A stretch of DNA of 34,762 nucleotides from contig DBQB01000044.1 of NCBI GenBank assembly GCA_002305685.1, positions 1 through 34,762 of the forward strand. The letters are read 5' to 3'. Position 1 is the stretch's first letter. The number at the start of each line of letters is the position of its first letter. The DNA is from Ruminococcaceae bacterium UBA1405 (GTDB lineage Bacteria; Bacillota; Clostridia; Oscillospirales; Ruminococcaceae). Both the position numbers and the translations under genes were made by a program. Below, piece after piece: positions 30,188 through 34,762 of the stretch. The notes under the pieces were generated by a model. That model was not told the origin of the DNA and did no database searches. It was given only the letters and a program-made list of their open reading frames with translations.

Positions 30188-31384
30188 TTACAGCGAGTTG
30201 CGCAGATAGTCCACCACAGCCATCTTCTCCCCGTTTACCAGATAGATACGGGGAACCCGGCGGCCCAGCACACAGACGATCTCATAGTTGATGGTGCCGG
30301 TCAGCTCCGCCAGTTCCTCCACCGGCAAAACCTGCCCCTGCTGTTCTCCGAACAGGGTAACGATATCCCCTTCCTGTACTCCGGGAATATCGGTGACGTC
30401 GATCATCATCTGATCCATACAGACGTTGCCTACCTCCGGGGCAAACTGTCCATGAATCAGCACCCGCGCTTTGTTGGAGAGGCGGCGGGTATATCCGTCG
30501 GCGTAACCGATGGGCACAGTGGCGATGATTCGTTCCCCGGTGGTCTGGTAGGTTCGCCCATAGCTCACCGAGCGCCCGGCGCAGACGGTTTTGACCATGG
30601 AAACCTGGGACTTGAGCTCCATCGCCGGCTTGAGGGAAATCTTTTTTTGCCGCTGACAGTCGGAACTGGGATACAGCCCATAAATTAGATTCCCCGGTCG
30701 CACCATATCCAGCTGCATTTCAGGATAATTGAGGAATGCGCCGCTGTTGCAGCAGTGGCGCAGCGGGAAGGAGATGCCCATCCGCTCCAGCTCCTGACAG
30801 GTGTCCATAAAGCGGGCGAACTGCTCTTTGGTGTACTGCACCGATTCCGGCTGGATTTCATCCGATACCGCAAAATGGGTAAAGATTCCGCCGGGACGAA
30901 GCCCGGGTAGGGCACAGGCTGCGGCAATCTGTCGAGAAACCTGCTGGATGCCGTCCAGAGAACAGAACCCAATCCGTCCCATGCCGGTATCCACCTTGAT
31001 ATGGATGTTCACCGTCACATGGTGGTCGGTAGCAGCTTTGGAAAGCTTTTCGGCGTATTCGGAGGAGAACACCGACTGGGTAATATTCTGACAGGCCAGC
31101 AGATCCGCGTGTTCCGCCGGTGTGATACCAAAGATGAGGATATTTTCGGTAAAGCCTTGACGGCGCAGCGACAGCGCTTCCTCCAGATTGGAAACACCGA
31201 ACCAGTTGACGCCCTGACGGCGCAGGCAATCCGCCACATATTTATCGCCATGGCCGTAGGCGTCCGCTTTGACCACGCCCAAAAGCTGGCAGCCGCTGTG
31301 CAGCATAGACTGAATCTGTGCAACGTTGTAGGTAATGCGGTCCAGGTGGATTTCCGCCCAGCTGCGTTTGAGATAATCGTTCAT
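30188..31384 (-). CDS. alr: Alanine racemase
   Basis: PLP-dependent conversion of L- to D-alanine for peptidoglycan. 398 residues. PLP-binding K39 lies in VVKADAYGHG, DTGMGRIGF marks the barrel core, and SVSYGRTYQT supplies the second catalytic Tyr in the C-terminal domain, followed by TVPIGYADGYTRRLSN. AGGAG lies on the minus strand ahead of ATG 31384. A promoter at 31484-31456 gives a monocistronic transcript. Confidence 0.97.
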   Translation of the reverse strand: MNDYLKRSWAEIHLDRITYNVAQIQSMLHSGCQLLGVVKADAYGHGDKYVADCLRRQGVNWFGVSNLEEALSLRRQGFTENILIFGITPAEHADLLACQNITQSVFSSEYAEKLSKAATDHHVTVNIHIKVDTGMGRIGFCSLDGIQQVSRQIAAACALPGLRPGGIFTHFAVSDEIQPESVQYTKEQFARFMDTCQELERMGISFPLRHCCNSGAFLNYPEMQLDMVRPGNLIYGLYPSSDCQRQKKISLKPAMELKSQVSMVKTVCAGRSVSYGRTYQTTGERIIATVPIGYADGYTRRLSNKARVLIHGQFAPEVGNVCMDQMMIDVTDIPGVQEGDIVTLFGEQQGQVLPVEELAELTGTINYEIVCVLGRRVPRIYLVNGEKMAVVDYLRNSL

Positions 31385-31455
31385 GAGAGATGCTCCTATC
31401 GATCAAAATATCAAAATGATGAGAACAGATCATACATATTCTGGGGACTTCTATC

Positions 31456-31484
31456 AATATACACGATGAAAAGGAAAAAAACAA
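31456..31484 (-). promoter_or_regulatory. Promoter of alr
   Basis: On the minus strand TTGTTT (31484-31479), 17 bases and TATATT (31461-31456). The leader is about 65 nt. Confidence 0.6.
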
Positions 31485-31500
31485 CGTTTTCTCCAAAAAC

Positions 31501-31531
31501 AAAAGGGAAACGCCTGAGACGTTTCCCTTTT
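31501..31531. terminator. Terminator after thiT
   Basis: AAAAGGGAAACG and CGTTTCCCTTTT form a perfect 12-bp stem with a seven-base loop. On the minus strand it is followed by GTTTTTGG, suiting the end of the thiT transcript. Confidence 0.85.
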
Positions 31532-31543
31532 GCAGCGGATATC

Positions 31544-31567
31544 GCTTACCGGTATCCACCGGTAAGC
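31544..31567. repeat. Perfect 10-bp palindrome between thiT and its terminator
   Basis: GCTTACCGGT and ACCGGTAAGC with an ATCC loop form a very stable stem 17 bases past the thiT stop codon and just before the terminator stem. It could add to 3'-end stability or be a protein-binding site. Confidence 0.6.
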
Positions 31568-31583
31568 ATGAAAAAACAGATTT

Positions 31584-32162
31584 TCAGCGGGTTTGCGCTT
31601 TCGGCCGGCGCAGGGTTTTGAAATCCAGCGCAGCCGCCAGCAGGCACATCACCACGCTGGAGACGATGGTCTCGCAGAGCATATAGGAGCCGTTGTAGGT
31701 GATGGAATACACCCACACCGACATCCCCTCGGGCGCATAGCTGCCCCAGATCAGCACGCCGGAGAGCACATGGCAGATCAGACGGCAGAATACCGCCACA
31801 AAGGAACCGAAGCCGATGGAGAGAATCCGGTTGCCCTTGATGGCTTTGGAGAAAAAGCTGGCCAGTCCCAGAACTGAGAAAGCCACCACATAGTCCAGCA
31901 GCACCACCAGCAGATAGTTGATGAAGGTGGTTACCGGCGGGGGATAAAAGCCCATCACCATCGAGATCAGCGAATAGACAAAAGCGGTGGCAAGCCCCCA
32001 TTTGGCGTCGTAGCGATAGGAGATGATCAGCAGGGGCACCATACTGGCGGCGGTGATAGAGCCGCCCTGGGGCAGCTTAAAGATGGTGATCATCGAGAGC
32101 ACAACCGACAGAGCGATCATAATGGCGCTTTCGGTGATCATACGGGTTTTGCTGTTGCGCAT
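31584..32162 (-). CDS. thiT: ECF transporter S component, thiamine-specific ThiT
   Basis: Substrate-binding membrane subunit that takes up thiamine with a shared EcfAA'T module encoded elsewhere. 192 residues, about six spans. The ThiT signature is clear: PLLIISYRYDAKWGLATAF and, near the C terminus, SGVLIWGSYAPEGMSVWVYS followed by TYNGSYM, whose Trp, Tyr and Asn form the thiamine site. ATG 32162 follows AGGAAAGGAAG; the longer frame upstream covers the riboswitch terminator and is rejected. Regulation by the TPP riboswitch upstream confirms the assignment. Confidence 0.96.
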   Translation of the reverse strand: MRNSKTRMITESAIMIALSVVLSMITIFKLPQGGSITAASMVPLLIISYRYDAKWGLATAFVYSLISMVMGFYPPPVTTFINYLLVVLLDYVVAFSVLGLASFFSKAIKGNRILSIGFGSFVAVFCRLICHVLSGVLIWGSYAPEGMSVWVYSITYNGSYMLCETIVSSVVMCLLAAALDFKTLRRPKAQTR

Positions 32163-32217
32163 GGAACAATCTTCCTTTCCTGATAGCTTTTGGCAGGCAT
32201 CGCGTTGGCTTCTGGCC

Positions 32218-32282
32218 AAAAAAGCGGCATATCCTCCGCGCCGATGCCCTTGACAGGAGATCGGGAAGGATATGCCGCTTGA
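32218..32282 (-). terminator. Riboswitch expression-platform terminator of thiT
   Basis: On the minus strand, AAGCGGCATATCCT pairs with AGGATATGCCGCTT, ends at a run of six T residues, and lies between the TPP aptamer and the thiT start. Ligand-bound aptamer should favour this terminator and switch off thiamine uptake. Confidence 0.85.
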
Positions 32283-32345
32283 AAGATGCCCAAAAAACAA
32301 AAGAAGCCATGAAACATGACCTCGGTTGCAATCAGACGTTCCAAT

Positions 32346-32435
32346 CGCTCCCTACGCCGGTATGACCCGTATCAGGTTTAAAGGGTTGGAGAAAACTCTC
32401 CTCTCAGCCGGAAGGATCCGGCACCCCTGCTTGTC
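32346..32435 (-). promoter_or_regulatory. TPP riboswitch (THI box)
   Basis: Reading the minus strand, the conserved elements occur in order: CAGGGGTGCC, GGCTGAGAGG, ACCCTTTAAACCTGAT, GGGTCATACC and GCGTAGGGAG. These are the invariant parts of the thiamine pyrophosphate aptamer. A terminator and thiT follow. Confidence 0.98.
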
Positions 32436-32499
32436 GGATGGATATGTAGTTTTGATGGAACAGACGTTGCCTTTGCATTTTTCTACCTGTCCGAAGGGT

Positions 32500-32527
32500 A
32501 TTATAGAAAAAAAGGGGGATTTGTAAA
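32500..32527 (-). promoter_or_regulatory. Promoter of the TPP riboswitch/thiT transcript
   Basis: On the minus strand TTTACA (32527-32522), 16 bases and TATAAT (32505-32500). Confidence 0.75.
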
Positions 32528-32618
32528 GAGGAAAATCAAAAGAAAATAAAATATCGGGCTTTTCCCCCATAATTGCGCACAGCTGCAGAAGATTTTTTAA
32601 AAAAACGAATTATTCCTC

Positions 32619-32647
32619 TTCTCATTTTCCGGGAATTGCGGTAAAAT
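32619..32647 (+). promoter_or_regulatory. Possible promoter of the ATP-grasp operon
   Basis: TTCTCA (32619-32624), 17 bases and TAAAAT (32642-32647). Only a partial match; the leader would be about 55 nt. Confidence 0.35.
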
Positions 32648-32705
32648 AAAGACAATTCCAATATACTTTCGAATTAAAGTGTAAAAGCAAGGAGCTGTAC
32701 CAAAG

Positions 32706-33893
32706 ATGAACTTTGTGTTTGTTTCCCCCAATTTTCCCGCTTCCTACTGGCTTTTCTGCGCCCGGCTGAAAGCCAACGGGGTTAATGTGCTGGGAATCGG
32801 CGATTCCCCCTATGAGCAGCTGACCCAGAATCTGCGGGATTCCCTCACCGAATATTACCGGGTCGGAAGTCTGGAAAATTACGACGAGATGGTCCGGGCT
32901 TTGGGGTATTTTACCTTCAAATACGGAAAGATCGATGGGCTGGAGAGCAACAACGAGTACTGGCTGGAAAAGGACGCCGCCCTGCGCACCGACTTCAATA
33001 TCCCCGGGCTCAAAACCGCAGATATGGCGCCATATAAACGAAAATCTGCCATGAAAGCCTTCTTTGAAAAGGCCGGGATTCCCTGCGCCCGCTACCATAT
33101 GGTGTCCACCCTGGAGGCTGCCCGCGGCTTTGTGCGGGAAGTGGGATATCCTGTGGTCGTGAAACCCGATAACGGGGTGGGCGCCAACAATACCTGGAAG
33201 CTTCGAAACGATGATGAGATGGCCTTTTTCTTTGATCACCTGCCTGAGACCCCCTATATTATGGAGGAATATATCGACGGCATTGTCACCACCTTTGACG
33301 GGGTGTGCGACAGCCGGGGCAACATCCTCTTTGCGGCCAGCCATATCACCGCCGACTGTATCATGGATATTGTCAACGAGAGCCGCTCTCTCTACTACTA
33401 TGTGGACCGGGATATACCTCAGGATGTCCGGGATGCGGGTACCCGCTGTATCCAGTCCTTTGGGGTTCGTTCCCGCTGCTTCCATATCGAGTTTTTCCGG
33501 CTGCGCACCGGAAAACCCGGACTGGGCAACCCCGGCGACATTGTGGCGCTGGAGGTCAATATGCGTCCTGCCGGCGGGTTTACCCCCGATATGATCAACT
33601 ATGCTTCCAGCGTGGATATGTACAAAATTTGGGCGGATATGGTGGCCTTTGACCGCACCAGCGTCAATATGGATACCCCCCACCAGTACTGCTGTTATGT
33701 CAGCCGTCGGGATAAGGACCGGTACCGTTATTCCAACGAGGATGTGCTGCGCGTTTACGGCGACCGGATCAAGATTTCCGGACGGATGGCGGACGCCCTC
33801 TCCGGGGCTATGGGCAACTCAATGTTCATCGGCTGTTTCCAACAGCAGCAGGAGATGGAGGATTTCGTCCGGTTTATTCAGGAGTTGGCGTAA
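32706..33893 (+). CDS. ATP-grasp domain protein, carboxylate-amine ligase-like
   Basis: 395 residues. The N-terminal ~105 residues form a pre-ATP-grasp Rossmann domain (MNFVFVSPNFPASYWLFCAR, KYGKIDGLESNNEYWL). The ATP-grasp core follows, with AFFEKAGIPCARYH, GYPVVVKPDNGVGANNTWKL (nucleotide-binding Lys and Gly-rich loop), EEYIDGIVTTFDGV, HIEFFRL and VALEVNMRPAGGFTPDMI (Mg-binding Glu/Asn). Such enzymes join a carboxylate to an amine or thiol through an acyl-phosphate. Which substrates are used is unknown. Start: AAGGAG 11 bases before ATG 32706. The next gene, an alpha/beta hydrolase, follows after 45 bases and is probably in the same operon. Confidence 0.9.
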   Translation: MNFVFVSPNFPASYWLFCARLKANGVNVLGIGDSPYEQLTQNLRDSLTEYYRVGSLENYDEMVRALGYFTFKYGKIDGLESNNEYWLEKDAALRTDFNIPGLKTADMAPYKRKSAMKAFFEKAGIPCARYHMVSTLEAARGFVREVGYPVVVKPDNGVGANNTWKLRNDDEMAFFFDHLPETPYIMEEYIDGIVTTFDGVCDSRGNILFAASHITADCIMDIVNESRSLYYYVDRDIPQDVRDAGTRCIQSFGVRSRCFHIEFFRLRTGKPGLGNPGDIVALEVNMRPAGGFTPDMINYASSVDMYKIWADMVAFDRTSVNMDTPHQYCCYVSRRDKDRYRYSNEDVLRVYGDRIKISGRMADALSGAMGNSMFIGCFQQQQEMEDFVRFIQELA

Positions 33894-33938
33894 AATATCC
33901 TCTTTTGTTCCCAAAACCATCCGAAAGGAATGTTGCTT

Positions 33939-34685
33939 ATGCAATCCAGCGCGTATTACAAAGAATACAGCCCCTCCCTTGGCAGGGAGATGGAGTTTGA
34001 GGTCTATGGCCATGGCGGAAAGCCCTGTATTGTGTTCCCCTGCCAAAACGGACGCTTTTTTGATTTCAACAACTTCAAAATGACCGATGTAGCCTCCCCT
34101 TGGATTGGCGCCGGTCAGTTACAGCTGTTCTGTGTGGACAGTGTGGACGCCCAAACCTGGTCGGATGTCGGCGGAGATCCCCGCCATCGCAGCGAGATGC
34201 TGGAACGATGGTACCACTACATTGCGGATGAGCTGGTTCCCCGAATCCGCCAGATCAACGCCACGCCGGAAAGGGAAAAGCTGATGGTGACCGGATGCAG
34301 CATGGGCGCCACCCATGCCGGGATCTTTGCCCTGCGCCGCCCGGACCTGTTTGATGTGGCCATCTGTATGAGCGGGCTTTACCATGCCGGGTATTTCTTT
34401 GGCGATTATATGGACCAGGGGGTCTATGACAATTCTCCGGTGGATTTCATTGCCAATATGCCCCCGGATCATCCCTACATCCAGATGTACAACAACAACC
34501 GCATGGTTTTCTGTACCGGCCAGGGAGCCTGGGAGGACGAGATGGTGGAGAGTACCCGCCGTCTGGAGGCGGTGTTCAGACAGAAAGGCATCCATGCCTG
34601 GGTGGATTTCTGGGGATATGACGTCAATCACGATTGGCCCTGGTGGCTCAAGCAGTTCCCTTACTTTTTGGAGAAACTGCTGTAA
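33939..34685 (+). CDS. Alpha/beta hydrolase, esterase family
   Basis: 248 residues, esterase D/PHB-depolymerase-like. The nucleophile elbow is GCSMGATHAG (GxSxG-type); DFWGYDVNHDWPWW near the C terminus supplies the likely catalytic His. There is no signal peptide, so it is cytoplasmic. AAAGGA precedes two possible ATG codons; 33939 has the better spacing than 33930. Together with the ATP-grasp protein it suggests a ligase/hydrolase pair acting on one metabolite, for example making and releasing an acyl or peptide product; that is inference. Confidence 0.88.
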   Translation: MQSSAYYKEYSPSLGREMEFEVYGHGGKPCIVFPCQNGRFFDFNNFKMTDVASPWIGAGQLQLFCVDSVDAQTWSDVGGDPRHRSEMLERWYHYIADELVPRIRQINATPEREKLMVTGCSMGATHAGIFALRRPDLFDVAICMSGLYHAGYFFGDYMDQGVYDNSPVDFIANMPPDHPYIQMYNNNRMVFCTGQGAWEDEMVESTRRLEAVFRQKGIHAWVDFWGYDVNHDWPWWLKQFPYFLEKLL

Positions 34686-34715
34686 AGGACGGGCGGGTTC
34701 CCAGTAGGTATAAGA

Positions 34716-34762
34716 AAAGGGGCTGTTGCAAGACGAAAGTGAACTGCTCCCTGTCAAGTAGA
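34716..34762. mobile_element. Possible insertion-sequence end cut by the window
   Basis: The last bases contain GGGGCTGTTGCAAGACGAAA and then GTGAACTGCTCCCTGTCAAG. Both resemble terminal sequences I associate with IS elements, the second with IS3-family ends that start TGAACTG-CCC. No transposase is inside the window, so this is tentative. Confidence 0.35.

Noticed and set aside
32622..33683. 353-codon minus-strand ORF opposite the ATP-grasp gene
   Set aside because: Shadow of the strongly supported ATP-grasp gene; composition is His/Gly/Ile-rich without motifs.
1..34762. CRISPR array, prophage or complete integrative element
   Set aside because: No regularly spaced direct repeats, Cas, integrase, phage structural or conjugation genes are encoded in the window.

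Overview
The window looks like a chromosomal segment of a spore-forming, low-to-moderate GC Firmicute of class Clostridia, most likely a gut Oscillospiraceae/Ruminococcaceae-type organism. Supporting signs are the spore maturation pair spmA-spmB, strong AGGAGG ribosome binding sites, many TTGACA/TATAAT promoters, LplABC-type sugar transport with a membrane-anchored AraC regulator, a TPP-riboswitch-controlled ThiT, and a lipoprotein/response-regulator/kinase operon. No taxonomic marker gene is present, so the genus is not called.

Layout. 1-1590: MATE efflux pump with its own promoter and a strong terminator. 1590-9300: carbohydrate-uptake locus with two permeases, a serine-rich substrate-binding lipoprotein, a 789-residue membrane AraC-type regulator and a cytoplasmic BNR/Asp-box protein. 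A 14-bp direct repeat lies just upstream of the transporter promoter and is a good candidate operator for the regulator. 9360-10275: glycerophosphodiester phosphodiesterase. 10298-12780: an accessory-looking stretch with tRNA-Leu(UAG), a Cys-rich small protein, a degenerate tRNA-Leu-like sequence about 1 kb from the intact one, and a methyltransferase behind a leader peptide and two mutually exclusive hairpins. 12783-14200: MFS transporter. 14229-15408: marR plus a YczE-type membrane protein (minus strand), with a perfect palindrome over a consensus promoter. 15461-19416: prmC (minus), NUDIX hydrolase and zinc-ribbon membrane protein (plus), trmB, spmB and spmA (minus). 19512-20045: AbrB/SpoVT-type regulator with a structured leader of about 195 nt. 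20068-23095 (minus): DUF975 membrane protein, leuB, and a histidine-phosphatase-fold protein that lacks the catalytic RHG. 23214-29562 (plus): XRE regulator, sensor lipoprotein with two-component system, yqhQ-like DUF1385 protein, Cof-type HAD phosphatase. 29689-30171: NusG-domain-II membrane protein. 30188-32530 (minus): alanine racemase, and ThiT under a TPP riboswitch. 32642-34685 (plus): an ATP-grasp ligase and an alpha/beta hydrolase. The last ~40 bases resemble an insertion-sequence end cut by the window edge.

The most interesting item is the attenuator-like leader at 11500-11690. A 12-codon ORF with a strong ribosome binding site ends one base before an 11-bp hairpin. The loop and 3' arm of that hairpin are also perfectly complementary, over 12 bases, to the start-codon region of the methyltransferase. 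Other items worth checking are the apparent loss of the nucleophilic histidine in the 22361-23095 phosphatase homologue, the unassigned structured leader of the AbrB-type gene, the tRNA-Leu pseudogene islet, and the ATP-grasp/esterase pair. No CRISPR array, complete prophage or complete transposon was seen.
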